Of a stretch of DNA of 64,000 nt, positions 36,449 to 45,570 are shown one piece after another. A model generated the notes under the pieces. That model had not been told where the DNA came from and ran no database searches. It saw nothing but the letters and a program-made list of their open reading frames with translations. Positions within the stretch are counted from its first letter, which is position 1. Each line of letters begins with the position of its first letter. This stretch comes from Streptomyces decoyicus (lineage in GTDB: Bacteria > Actinomycetota > Actinomycetes > Streptomycetales > Streptomycetaceae): the NCBI RefSeq assembly GCF_019880305.1, contig NZ_CP082301.1:372001-436000 (forward strand). Direction: 5' to 3'. The position numbers and the translations under genes were made by a program.

Positions 36449-37123
36449 ATGAACCGTGCCGCGCTGTTCGTCCTGGCCGACGGCCGGTTCCCGGCCGGAG
36501 GGCACGCGCACTCCGGCGGAGCCGAACCGGCCGTCGCAGCGGGCCGCATCAGGGATGCGGAGACGCTGGAGGACTTCTGCCGGGGACGGTTGCATACTGC
36601 GGGCCTGGTCGCGGCGGCGCTGGCCGCCGCGGCCGCCGCGGGGCACGATCCGCTTCAGCTGGACGAGGCCGCTGACGCCCGCACCCCCGTGCAGGCGCTT
36701 CGGACCACCGCCCGCAAACTCGGGCGGCAGATGATGCGCGCCGCCCGCGCCACATGGCCCTCGGCCGAGCTGGACCAACTGGCCACGGCCCGGCCGCAGG
36801 GCGCGCACCAGCCGGTGGTACTGGGCCTGGCCGCCCGTTCAGCCGGGCTGGCACCACTGGACGCCGCCTATGCCGCGGCGTACGAAACCATCAGCGGACC
36901 GGCCACGGCGACGGTCCGGCTGCTGAGCCTGGACCCGTTCGACGCCACCGCTGTCCTCGCCCGCCTGGCCCCAGAACTCGACCAGGTCGCCGCAGCCGCC
37001 GCCGATGCCGCCCGGCGCATCCCCGACGAGGGCATCGACGCCCTGCCCGCCGCCTCCGCCCCGCTGCTGGATATCACCGCCCAGCACCACGCCGGCTGGC
37101 CGGTACGCCTGTTCGCCTCCTGA
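36449..37123 (+). CDS. ureF: Urease accessory protein UreF
   Basis: A 224-residue all-helical accessory protein that bridges UreD-bound apo-urease to UreG and gates GTP hydrolysis. It starts [27 protein letters not shown] text, the family hallmark F-P-x-G-x-x-x-H-S-x-G. The rest is Ala-rich helices with [12 protein letters not shown]. The ribosome site AAGGAAAGG lies before the start. It is third in the operon, 73 bp after ureC. Confidence 0.88.
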   Translation: MNRAALFVLADGRFPAGGHAHSGGAEPAVAAGRIRDAETLEDFCRGRLHTAGLVAAALAAAAAAGHDPLQLDEAADARTPVQALRTTARKLGRQMMRAARATWPSAELDQLATARPQGAHQPVVLGLAARSAGLAPLDAAYAAAYETISGPATATVRLLSLDPFDATAVLARLAPELDQVAAAAADAARRIPDEGIDALPAASAPLLDITAQHHAGWPVRLFAS

Positions 37124-37155
37124 CCACCCACCACAAGACCTCGCACAAGACGGGA

Positions 37156-37859
<704 letters not shown>

Positions 37860-37863
<4 letters not shown>

Positions 37864-38696
37864 CCCTCGCAACCGAACACACCGCGCCGGCCGCCCAGAC
37901 GGCATCTGCCGCAGGCGTACAAGCCACCGCCCGCATCACGGCAGCCTCCAGGGGCGGTACCACCACCCTGCCCGTCCTCGACGGCGACGGGCCCTTCGAA
38001 CTCCGGCGCCTGCGCTCGCGCGGCAACGAGGCACGCGTGTGCGTTGTCGGAGCCATGTGCGCCCCCCTCGGCGGCGACCGGCTGCGCATCGAAGCCACCG
38101 CCCAGCAGAGCGCGGCCCTCCACATCACCTCTGCCGCTGCGACCCTCGCCCTGCCAGGCCCCACCCCGGAACACGCCACCTACGACGTACACCTGACCGT
38201 GGCAGAGGACGCGGAGCTCCACTGGCTGCCCAAGCCGTTGATCTGTGCCGCCGGCAGTAATCTGCGGCAGACGTGGACCGTCGACCTCGCCCCTACCGCA
38301 CGGCTCGTGCTGCGCGAAGAGCAGGTACTCGGACGTACGGGCGAACCGCCCGGCCATGTGGCCACCCGACTCGCCGTCCGACGCGGCGGACACATGCTCC
38401 TCGACCAGGAAACCGAGTACGGTCCGGACACCCCCGGTTGGGACGGCCCCGCCGTCCTCGCCGACCACCGCGCGACCGGGCAAATCCTCATCGTCGACCC
38501 GGCCCTCGAAAACAAGCCCCCCGAAGTCCAACTCTTCGTCGACGAGCCGGAAGACGGCCAAGCCATCCTGACACCACTCGCGGGGCCCGCCGCGCTCGTC
38601 ACTGCCGTCGCCCCGGATGGCTTCCGCCTGCGTCACCTCCTCGACACGGCACAGACCGCCTTTCGCCGTCGCGTCTCGGCCGGCCTCGCACACTGA
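37860..38696 (+). CDS. ureD: Urease accessory protein UreD
   Basis: A 278-residue beta-rich scaffold (UreD/UreH) that binds apo-urease before UreF and UreG. Recognisable text includes [33 protein letters not shown] and [12 protein letters not shown]. It ends the operon; no ureE Ni chaperone is encoded in this window and the UreG N-terminus is only moderately His-rich. Translationally coupled to ureG. Confidence 0.85.
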
Positions 38697-39061
38697 ACCC
38701 CACCCGAACTCCTCTGGTACGGGTCACAGCACCGACCGGGTCCGGCGCGCACCCCAGTGCAACGCTCCCCTCGACGATGCTGCCCCGGGACCGCCTCGGC
38801 GCGGCTATCTGTCAGGGCGCCATGACCGGCGGGCCTCGGCCCCTTCACCACCCTGCTCGAACTCAGCTCTCTCACCCGCGGCCGGATCATGCACTACGCC
38901 ACCCCCGAACAGCTCAAGAAGAACTTCGGCGTCACCTCCTGCACCCCCGAATCAGCCGCTGGACGCCGCCCGCTCCGAGCGTCACCACGTAAGACCACCC
39001 GCGCGTCACCTCCGGAGGCGGGCCCGGTCGCGCCTTCGCCGATCTGCACCGTGCGCCCGGA
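38697..39061. other. Gap after the urease operon with a gene-like scrap
   Basis: 365 bp. A plus-strand text L-L-E-L-S-S-L-T-R-G-R-I-M-H-Y-A-T near 38850-38900, continuing P-E-Q-L-K-K-N-F-G-V-T-S, looks protein-like but ends soon after and I do not recognise it. It may be a remnant. No terminator was recognised. Confidence 0.35.
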
Positions 39062-39655
39062 CTATTCCGGGACGGGTGCCTCGCCGGATACCGCGACACC
39101 TGCCTGGCGGAAGTCGTCCAAGGCGGCCGCTGTTGTGCGCGAGGCAACCCCGACCGAGTAGTCGAGGCGTACGCGTGCGCGAAACCCTGCGGCGACGGCA
39201 TCCAGAGCGGTCGCACGCACACAGTGGTCCGTCGCGATGCCCACCACATCGACGTCCTCGACCCCACGGATGCGCAGCCAGTCCGCCAGGGCAGTTCCCT
39301 CCGTGTCCGCGCCTTCGAAGCCGCTCTTGGAGGCACTGTGAGCGCCCTTGAAGAAGACGGCGTGCACCTTGCCGTCCGTGACGACAGGTGCGAAATGGGG
39401 ATGGAATTCAGCGCCTTCATTCCCTGCCACGCAGTGGACGGGGAAGCTGTCCTGGAAGTCCGGAGTCTCGGAGAAATGGCTGCCCGGGTCGACGTGGTGA
39501 TCCCGGGTGGCCACAACGTACTGGTAGTCACGCCCCGCACTCCGCTCAACCAGTTCCGCGATCGCCGAGGCAATCCGCGCGCCTCCCGCGACAGGAACGC
39601 TGCCTCCTTCGCAGAAGTCCTTCTGCACATCCACGACGATCAAGCCACGGCTCAT
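39062..39655 (-). CDS. pncA: Nicotinamidase / isochorismatase-fold amidase
   Basis: A 197-residue cysteine hydrolase converting nicotinamide to nicotinate for NAD salvage. The catalytic Asp is in I-V-V-D-V-Q-K-D-F-C-E-G-G-S (about 8-13), the Lys in F-F-K-G-A-H-S-A-S-K-S-G-F-E-G (about 108) and the nucleophile Cys in G-I-A-T-D-H-C-V-R-A-T-A (about 148). The zinc motif D-H-H-V-D-P-G-S-H-F follows the D-x-H-x-x-H pattern. Start M-S-R-G-L-I-V with AAAGG upstream; a methionine three codons earlier is possible. Confidence 0.92.
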   Translation of the reverse strand: MSRGLIVVDVQKDFCEGGSVPVAGGARIASAIAELVERSAGRDYQYVVATRDHHVDPGSHFSETPDFQDSFPVHCVAGNEGAEFHPHFAPVVTDGKVHAVFFKGAHSASKSGFEGADTEGTALADWLRIRGVEDVDVVGIATDHCVRATALDAVAAGFRARVRLDYSVGVASRTTAAALDDFRQAGVAVSGEAPVPE

Positions 39656-40138
39656 CACGAACACCTTTCATACGTGGAACACGGAAGGGACCACTTCGGA
39701 AACCTCAACCGGCCCAAGATGCGGGCACCGCTCGCCCTACGCGGCCGAGGTGCAGGAGACCAGGGTGTCCGCGCACAAAGTCCATTACCTTGATCATCGC
39801 CCAGGTCCACAGCCACCGCCTGCCCAGTGTGGGGAACACGGCCTGCGTCACCCGCCCGGACGAGCGGGTTCACCGCAGGATCGAGCCGACTGGTGGATCG
39901 CCTTCATGTCGGATAGCCGACGGCAAGATCCGGACCATGCCCGGACCAACTCTCTTCCGACGGCCGTCAAAGCCGCCGTTGCAGCAGGCCAGTACCACTA
40001 TGAGCGCTGTACCACCAGCAGACGAAGAACCTGCTGTGGGTGGCTCGCCCAGGAAAGCAGCTCCCTGCCAGTTCATTGCCGGAGCTCTCGCCCTGGGCTG
40101 ACGTTCTACGGACCGATACCGCTTTCCTCAGAACTTCG
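39656..40138. other. Intergenic, no gene recognised
   Basis: The 483 bp hold only low-quality frames. The first part should carry the pncA promoter. The end abuts the flavin reductase fragment at 40139. Confidence 0.4.
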
Positions 40139-40214
40139 CAGGTGCCGGATTGGGCGTGCCGTCGTGGGACATGCTCGACACTCAGGCGATCGGACGCGGG
40201 ACAATCACCGCAGA
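40139..40214 (-). pseudogene. Fragment of a flavin reductase gene
   Basis: About 75 bp (GGTGCCGG, then ATTGGGCGTGCCGTCGTGGG, ending ATCACCGC) match 26318-26392 with only a few substitutions. Translated on the minus strand it gives V-P-R-P-I-A followed by M-S-H-D-G-T-P-N, the FMN-region signature of the flavin reductase at 25826-26443. It is a scrap of a paralogous gene left at the end of the exporter gene. Confidence 0.7.
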
Positions 40215-40216
40215 AG

Positions 40217-41587
40217 TCAGTCGTGCCCGCGACGGCAGCCGGATTCGCGCAGCCCTCTCCAGGCCAGGACGCCCAGCAGTGCGAGGACTGCGGCGGCGCT
40301 GCCGGTCGCCACCGCGAAGCCCGTGTCGAAGGCGTGCCCGGCGGCGACGCGCAGCGCATCGCCGACCCGCCCCCCGGCTTGCGCGGCCTCTTCGGTCGCG
40401 GCACCGAGCGAACTGCGTGCGGTGTCCCACTGCTGCGCCGAGGCGCTGGGCACCGGGGCGAAGTCGGAGCGGTACACCAGGGCCAGCACGGTTCCCAGAA
40501 CGGCGAGGCCGAGCCCCGCTCCCAGGGAGAAGGAGGTTTCCTGAACGGCTCCGGCCTCTCCCGCCCGCTCGGGTTTCGCCGCGCCCAGAATCGCGTCCGA
40601 CCCCAGGGTCATGACCGTTCCGGAGCCGAGGCCCGCGGTCACCAAGGCCACGTAGTTGCCCGTGGCACCGAACAGAGTGAACGTGGCCAACGCCAGCGCG
40701 CACAACAGCAGTCCGCCGGCCAGGCCATGGCGGCGTCCCCACCGCGCGGCGAAGCGTGGCGCCACGGCCGCGCCACCGGCATTGGCCAGCGCCAACGGCA
40801 CCAGCGCCAGGCCGGCGCCCAAGGGCGAACAGCCCTCCAGGAGTTGGAAGCGTTGGGTGAGCAGGAAGAGCAGTGCGGTGTACGTGCCGTAACACCCCAG
40901 GATGCACAGTGCGGAGAGGGAGAACCGGCGGTCGGCGAACTGTGTGACGTCCAACAGCGGGTGGGGGATCCGGCGCTGCCGGACGACGAAGCCGACCAGG
41001 AGCGCCACGCCGAGGAGCGCGGTGGCCCAGACCACCGGCTTGACCAGGAAGACGGAGCCCCACCAGAAGTGCTCGATCAGCAGCCCGCCGAGGAGTGGCC
41101 CCACGGAGACGCCCACGCTGTTCGCCGCGGTCCACAGGCCGATCGCCACCGACCGCTCCCGGTCGTCGGGAAAGACGGCCCGGATGATGGCGGGCGTACT
41201 CGCCATCATCATCGCGCCTCCGACCCCGAGGGCCGCCCGAGCGGCGATCAGCTGTCCCGGAGTAACGGACAGCGCCGCGCCCGCCGACGCGAGCCCGAAG
41301 ACCACGAAGCCGGCCATCAGCATCCGCTTGCGTCCGAACCGGTCCCCGAGCGTCCCGCAGGTGATCAGTCCGGCGGCCACGGTGAGCGCGTAGCTGTCGA
41401 CGATCCAGAGGAGCTCGGATCCGCTCGGCAAGAGCTCTCTGCTGATCGTCGGCACCGCCACGTGCAGCACCGTCAGGTCCGTCCCGACCATGAGCAGGGC
41501 GGCGCACAATACGCCCAGCGCCGCCCATCGGTGAGGGGTCGTCTGTTGGGTCTCAGTAAGCACTCCACCACTGTGTGCAGCGGGCAT
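40217..41587 (-). CDS. DHA2-family MFS drug exporter
   Basis: A 456-residue, probably 14-helix proton antiporter of the EmrB/QacA branch. Helix 1 has D-L-T-V-L-H-V-A-V-P-T-I (motif D1), loop 2-3 has G-T-L-G-D-R-F-G-R-K-R-M (motif A), and helix 5 has motif C-like G-V-S-V-G-P-L-L-G-G-L. Only 6-8 residues follow the last helix. A GTG at 41563 is an alternative start. It is divergent from an HxlR regulator, the classic arrangement for an inducible efflux pump. Substrate unknown. Confidence 0.85.
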   Translation of the reverse strand: MPAAHSGGVLTETQQTTPHRWAALGVLCAALLMVGTDLTVLHVAVPTISRELLPSGSELLWIVDSYALTVAAGLITCGTLGDRFGRKRMLMAGFVVFGLASAGAALSVTPGQLIAARAALGVGGAMMMASTPAIIRAVFPDDRERSVAIGLWTAANSVGVSVGPLLGGLLIEHFWWGSVFLVKPVVWATALLGVALLVGFVVRQRRIPHPLLDVTQFADRRFSLSALCILGCYGTYTALLFLLTQRFQLLEGCSPLGAGLALVPLALANAGGAAVAPRFAARWGRRHGLAGGLLLCALALATFTLFGATGNYVALVTAGLGSGTVMTLGSDAILGAAKPERAGEAGAVQETSFSLGAGLGLAVLGTVLALVYRSDFAPVPSASAQQWDTARSSLGAATEEAAQAGGRVGDALRVAAGHAFDTGFAVATGSAAAVLALLGVLAWRGLRESGCRRGHD

Positions 41588-41650
41588 CTGCCGCCACAAG
41601 TACGGTCTTTGATGTGCCTCGGTGCCCTTCCTGCCGCATAGGCTCATTCG

Positions 41651-41664
41651 GTATACCTGGTTAC
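41651..41664. promoter_or_regulatory. Candidate HxlR operator
   Basis: GTATACCTGGTTAC is an imperfect inverted repeat (GTAnnCC, GGnnTAC) in the region between the exporter and the HxlR gene, ending four bases before the regulator start. Its left end also forms the palindrome GGTATACC (41650-41657). HxlR proteins bind GTA-rich palindromes of this kind. Confidence 0.5.
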
Positions 41665-41668
41665 AGTG

Positions 41669-42055
41669 ATGATCATGAGGCGAGAACGCGAGCCGGTCGA
41701 CGCGATGGCCGAGTGGTGCAACACCGAGGTGGTGCTGTCGGTCGTCGGGGGAAAATGGAAGCTGCTGATCCTCAGGTATCTCCTGGCAGGTACGCACCGG
41801 TTTGGCGAACTCCGGCAGGCCATGCCCACCGTCACCCAGCGGATGCTCACCCGGCAGCTGCGAGAGCTGGAGGCTGACGGCCTCGTGTCGCGGACGGTCT
41901 ACCCGGAAGTGCCGCCGAGGGTGGAGTACGCGCTCACCGAGGCCGGCGAGACCCTGCGGGACATCATCGGTCAGCTCGACGCCTGGGGCAGCTGGTACCG
42001 CCGGCACCGGAAGGCTCAGGCGCGAGACCCCGGCCAGGCGGGGACCGGGAATTGA
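41669..42055 (+). CDS. HxlR-family transcriptional regulator
   Basis: A 128-residue winged-helix regulator. The family block W-C-N-T-E-V-V-L-S-V-V-G-G-K-W-K-L-L-I-L-R-Y-L has the conserved cysteine near residue 17, followed by F-G-E-L-R-Q-A-M-P and T-Q-R-M-L-T-R-Q-L-R-E-L-E. Starts at 41666 (GTG), 41669 and 41675 are all possible. It likely represses the divergent DHA2 exporter and responds to oxidative or electrophilic signals through the cysteine; this is inferred from family and position. Confidence 0.88.
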   Translation: MIMRREREPVDAMAEWCNTEVVLSVVGGKWKLLILRYLLAGTHRFGELRQAMPTVTQRMLTRQLRELEADGLVSRTVYPEVPPRVEYALTEAGETLRDIIGQLDAWGSWYRRHRKAQARDPGQAGTGN

Positions 42056-42344
42056 GCCCCGACCGGGGAGGCGGATCGTCCGGCGCATTGCCCACATACT
42101 TACGGGGTTGCCTCCGCGACATCTTCATTCCTGGCACCGCAGAACACCGTCACTGAGACGGTGGACCGGTCGATGTGCAGCGACTTCCTCGTCGAGGAGA
42201 TCATCACGCGGAAGGCTCACGACCAGGAGATCCCATGGGCGCAGAGGCGGTGCAGGCGGCAGTCGCGTACGTGGCTCAGAGTGGCCGCTTCGCAGGCGTG
42301 GTGGCAGAGCCGCCACGCGTGTACATGGCCCGATGTTCAACGGG

Positions 42345-42929
42345 TCAGGCGGACACCGGGGCGAGATCGGCGGCGCCGAAGGAGACCGAGAACCGCTCGC
42401 ACCAGATCACGACGCTGCGGAACTTCGACAGGTCCGTGCCGGCCGGGACGGTGTAGTTCTGGTTTCCGAGGTTGCCCTTGAGCTTCCCGAGCGCGACTGC
42501 CCCGTCCCCGAGCCCGGTCTTCGCCGCATCGCCGCCCCGGGCCGAAAGATAGACCCGTACATCCGGCCCCTCGGAGGTCTTGAGGTCCTCCAGCCGCAGC
42601 ACTTGGCCGCCATCCGCCAACCGGACCGCACGGGCGGTGCCGCTGGTGTCGTGCTCGTGGGTGACGAAGCGGCCTTCGGCGAGGCCCTTCGGTCTCGTGC
42701 TTGTCATCGGCGGTTCCCCGCCCTTCATGCCCGTGTTGCCCTTCATGCCGGTGTTGCCCCTCGTCTGCGGCCCGTCCGTCACATCGGGGGCGGATGCAGT
42801 GGGCAGCGCCTCGTTCACCTTGGTATCGGTGAACGCCTTCCAAGGCTGGAAGAGATGAAGCCCGATTCCGGCGACGACCACCAGCACGAGCAAGAGGGGC
42901 ACGACGGTACGGCGGGACACTCGGGACAC
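42345..42929 (-). CDS. DM13-domain membrane-anchored protein
   Basis: A 194-residue protein with an N-terminal membrane anchor (about 8-24). A spacer contains the repeat G-N-T-G-M-K (twice) in a Pro/Thr-rich region. The DM13 domain (about 80-194) has L-A-E-G-R-F-V-T-H-E-H-D-T-S-G and L-R-L-E-D-L-K-T-S-E-G-P-D-V-R-V-Y-L, with the conserved Cys in V-I-W-C-E-R-F. DM13 is a redox or electron-transfer-type fold of uncertain activity. The start is a GTG with AGGAGG 5 nt upstream; the frame beyond it lacks coding character. Confidence 0.85.
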   Translation of the reverse strand: MSRVSRRTVVPLLLVLVVVAGIGLHLFQPWKAFTDTKVNEALPTASAPDVTDGPQTRGNTGMKGNTGMKGGEPPMTSTRPKGLAEGRFVTHEHDTSGTARAVRLADGGQVLRLEDLKTSEGPDVRVYLSARGGDAAKTGLGDGAVALGKLKGNLGNQNYTVPAGTDLSKFRSVVIWCERFSVSFGAADLAPVSA

Positions 42930-43255
42930 CAGGGCCTCCTGAAGGGAACAAGGGCCGACCGCGCTCGGCGGGCCCGTCATACGTACAGCAAACCCGCACC
43001 CGCCCCGTCGCGGCGCGGGCAAGGACACCCCGTAAGACACCGGTAATTAGGCAGGCCCGCAGTCCCGACCTTGTTCACGCGTGGCGACAGCCGATGTGCA
43101 TGTCACAGATCAGCACGCGAAGGGCTACGTGTTCGATGGTCATGAGGAGTGACAGCAGCGGCTCCAGGCGGCGGTTGGGCGATGCCCATCGATGAAGTCG
43201 GCCCTGGCGCCGGGTCGGCCCGCAGGCGCGTCAGCGGGTCGAGAGTGCTGTTCGA
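42930..43255. other. Intergenic, nothing recognised
   Basis: 326 bp between the DM13 gene and the DoxX stop on the same strand. No repeat or clear hairpin was found. Confidence 0.35.
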
Positions 43256-43618
43256 TCACAGCCAACTGGTGGCCAGCCAGGTGGTCACAGCCGCAGTGGC
43301 GATGAGCCCGATGTTGAGTATGACCTGGCGGTCTTCGTCGGTCAGGTGGACGGTGATCGCACCGACCTGTAGGAGCACGAACCCGATGGCCGCGGCCAGG
43401 GCCAGCCAAGGCGCGATGCCGGTCACCGGCGGCAGTAACAGTCCTACGGCGCCCAGAACTTCGACCGTTCCGAGCGCCCTGACGGCGGGCAGCGGTATGC
43501 GGTCCACCCAAGCCATCACCGGGCGGAGGAGATCGCGGCTGCGGATCACCTTGAGCACGCCCGCGTAGAGGTAAAAGGAGGCGAGCAGTCCGGCGACGAT
43601 CCAGTAGGCGATGGTCAT
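43256..43618 (-). CDS. DoxX family membrane protein
   Basis: A 120-residue, four-helix membrane protein of the DoxX family: W-I-V-A-G-L-L-A-S-F-Y-L-Y-A-G-V-L-K (helix 1) and the family block G-T-V-E-V-L-G-A-V-G-L-L-L-P. Actinobacterial DoxX proteins can associate with redox or thiol systems, but the biochemical role is unsettled. It may be co-transcribed with the cupin gene 178 bp upstream. Confidence 0.85.
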   Translation of the reverse strand: MTIAYWIVAGLLASFYLYAGVLKVIRSRDLLRPVMAWVDRIPLPAVRALGTVEVLGAVGLLLPPVTGIAPWLALAAAIGFVLLQVGAITVHLTDEDRQVILNIGLIATAAVTTWLATSWL

Positions 43619-43796
43619 GATTTCCCTTCATGGTCACCGCTTGTGGGTGACCCGTCGGTTCCGGGTACTCCCCCGGAGCCGACGCGTGAGCGTGTGTGAG
43701 CGGCCCGGACGCCGAGAGGTGGGAGAGCGCCTTGGCTGCGCCGGTCCGGTGGCGGGCAGCCGGGCGGTGTCGGTCCGCGGGGGCAGCGCGCCGGCT

Positions 43797-44291
43797 TCAG
43801 GCGAAGTCGGTAGCGGGCTCGGTGGCGTAGCGGCGCATCGTGTGGATACCGGCCTGAGGTGTCAGCGGCGTGCCGTCGGCGGTCATGCGCTGGAGGTCTC
43901 GGAAGTACTGCACATACAGGCCGGGGGTGAACGTGCTGAGCATGACGGCGGGTTCATCGGTCAGGTTGGCGAAGGTGTGCGGGGCGCCGGGCGGGACCAT
44001 CACGAGCGTGCCCGCCGTCGCGTCGTATCCCTTGTCCCCCACGGTGAACCGCACCGTGCCGGAGATGATGTAGAAGCCCTCGTCATGCTGGGCGTGACGG
44101 TGCTGCGGCGGTCCGGGGGTGTGTGGGGCGAGGACGGACTCGGCCATCCCCAGGCGGTGCCCCGTGTGGCTGCCGTCTTCGAGGACGCGCATCCGCGTGG
44201 TGCCCATGACGATCGTCTCGTCGTCGTCGGGGCCGACCACCGATACGTCGGGGCCGGCCTGCGGTTCCCTGGTCTTCGCTTCGTCGGTCAT
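43797..44291 (-). CDS. Cupin domain protein
   Basis: A 164-residue single-cupin protein. Motif 1 is P-P-Q-H-R-H-A-Q-H-D-E-G-F-Y-I-I-S-G with metal ligands His-His-Glu; motif 2 is P-P-G-A-P-H-T-F-A-N. The metal site is complete, so it may be an enzyme (dioxygenase, isomerase) or a sensor. It diverges from a LysR regulator with an inverted repeat in the 80-bp spacer, so it is the likely target of that regulator. Confidence 0.88.
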   Translation of the reverse strand: MTDEAKTREPQAGPDVSVVGPDDDETIVMGTTRMRVLEDGSHTGHRLGMAESVLAPHTPGPPQHRHAQHDEGFYIISGTVRFTVGDKGYDATAGTLVMVPPGAPHTFANLTDEPAVMLSTFTPGLYVQYFRDLQRMTADGTPLTPQAGIHTMRRYATEPATDFA

Positions 44292-44345
44292 GCTCCGAGT
44301 GCACCGCCAGTGCCCTGCGAGTGTCCAAGACCTGTTCCGCCACGC

Positions 44346-44364
44346 CGATACCTTGCGGGTATCG
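44346..44364. promoter_or_regulatory. Inverted repeat, probable LysR operator
   Basis: CGATACC (44346-44352) and GGTATCG (44358-44364) are perfect arms with a 5-nt spacer, including the T-N11-A pattern of LysR sites. It ends 7 bp before the regulator start at 44372, which would allow autorepression and control of the divergent cupin gene. Confidence 0.65.
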
Positions 44365-44371
44365 TTGCAGG

Positions 44372-45223
44372 GTGGAGCTACGTACCCTGCGCTACTTCGT
44401 GGCGGTCGCCGAGGAACTCCACTTCGGCCGAGCCGCCGTCCGGCTGCACATGAGTCAGCCGCCGCTGAGCCGGGCGATCAAGCAGCTGGAGACGGAGATC
44501 GGTGCCCTCCTGTTCGCCCGCTCGCCTGCCGGCGTCACACTCACCCCGGTGGGGGCAGTGCTGCTCGACGAAGCGCGGGCCCTGCTCGACCAGGCCGACC
44601 GCGTCCGCGTCCGCGTGGCCGCGGCGGCCGGCGCCGCGTCCCTCACCATCGGCATCCTGGGTGACGGCACCGACCCCGGCATCACCAGGCTGGCGGCCGT
44701 CTTCCGCCGAAGCCACCCCGGCGTCGACGTCCGCATCCGCGACGCCGATCTGACCGACCCGACCTGCGGACTGCGCGCCGGAATGGTCGACGTCGCTCTG
44801 ACCCGTGCGCCGTTCGACGACACTGCCCTGACGGCGCGTGAGCTGCGCGCCGATCCGGTCGGTGCGGTACTGCGCGCCGACGATCCGCTGGCCCGTCGCG
44901 ACCACCTGAAGCTGGCCGACCTGGCCGACCGCCGCTGGTTCCAGTTCCCGCAGGGAACCGACCCGATCTGGCAGTCGTACTGGAACGGCGGCACGCCGCG
45001 CGAGGGCCCGGTGGTGCGCGTCGTCCAGGAATGCCTTCAGGCCGTGCTCTGGAACAGTACGGTCGGCTTGGCCCCACTCGGACACGACCTTCCCGAGAAC
45101 CTGGCCGCGGTTCCGCTGGTCGACATGGCGCCAAGCCGAGTGGTCGCGGTGTTCAACCACGGCGACACCAACCCGTTGATCCGCTCGTTCATCGAGATCG
45201 CCATGGCTGTGTACCGACACTGA
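44372..45223 (+). CDS. LysR-family transcriptional regulator
   Basis: A 283-residue regulator starting at GTG (V-E-L-R-T-L-R-Y-F-V-A-V-A-E-E-L-H-F). The DNA-binding helix is L-H-M-S-Q-P-P-L-S-R-A-I-K-Q-L-E, typical of CbnR/BenM-type LysR proteins. The effector domain (about 90-283) follows. The spacing to the inverted repeat at 44346-44364 and the divergent cupin gene points to local control. Confidence 0.9.
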   Translation: MELRTLRYFVAVAEELHFGRAAVRLHMSQPPLSRAIKQLETEIGALLFARSPAGVTLTPVGAVLLDEARALLDQADRVRVRVAAAAGAASLTIGILGDGTDPGITRLAAVFRRSHPGVDVRIRDADLTDPTCGLRAGMVDVALTRAPFDDTALTARELRADPVGAVLRADDPLARRDHLKLADLADRRWFQFPQGTDPIWQSYWNGGTPREGPVVRVVQECLQAVLWNSTVGLAPLGHDLPENLAAVPLVDMAPSRVVAVFNHGDTNPLIRSFIEIAMAVYRH

Positions 45224-45269
45224 GCACCGCGTGCCATCACTGAACACCGCGTGCCATCACTGAGCACCT
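45218..45269. repeat. 20-bp direct repeats at the end of the LysR gene
   Basis: CACTGAGCACCGCGTGCCAT (45218-45237) is repeated as CACTGAACACCGCGTGCCAT (45238-45257), then a 12-bp partial copy follows. The first copy contains the stop codon of the LysR gene. The remaining 300 bp to 45570 contain no recognised gene. Confidence 0.85.
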
Positions 45270-45570
45270 ACGACCCCGGCCGGGCACGGCCCAGTGCCCG
45301 ACTAGCCGGCCGCGGCGGCAAATCCAGTCGGGGGCCTCCGAGGCACTCGTGTGCCGCAACTCGTGAACGACGCAAACGCGATGGCCCTCCGGATTGCCGC
45401 CCGAAGTCATGGACACAGGCGAGCACTTGCCGCTCGAAGTGGCCTACCTCCTTGGGCCGGAAGGTCCCGTGGCGGCCGTACCAGCGGGCGACGTAGAGAT
45501 GCACCGCGCGCCCATTGCTCTCCTCCCTGGCCGGCGCAATAAGCTCTGCCGGCGGATCCGTCGGCAGACC

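Noticed and set aside
34675..36549. 624-codon minus-strand frame opposite ureC
   Set aside because: Antisense shadow of ureC caused by G/C at third positions; all urease motifs are on the plus strand.
42125..42340. Small gene between the HxlR and DM13 genes
   Set aside because: Short text such as F-L-V-E-E-I-I-T-R-K looks protein-like, but there is no start with a ribosome site, no family match and the frame breaks soon after.
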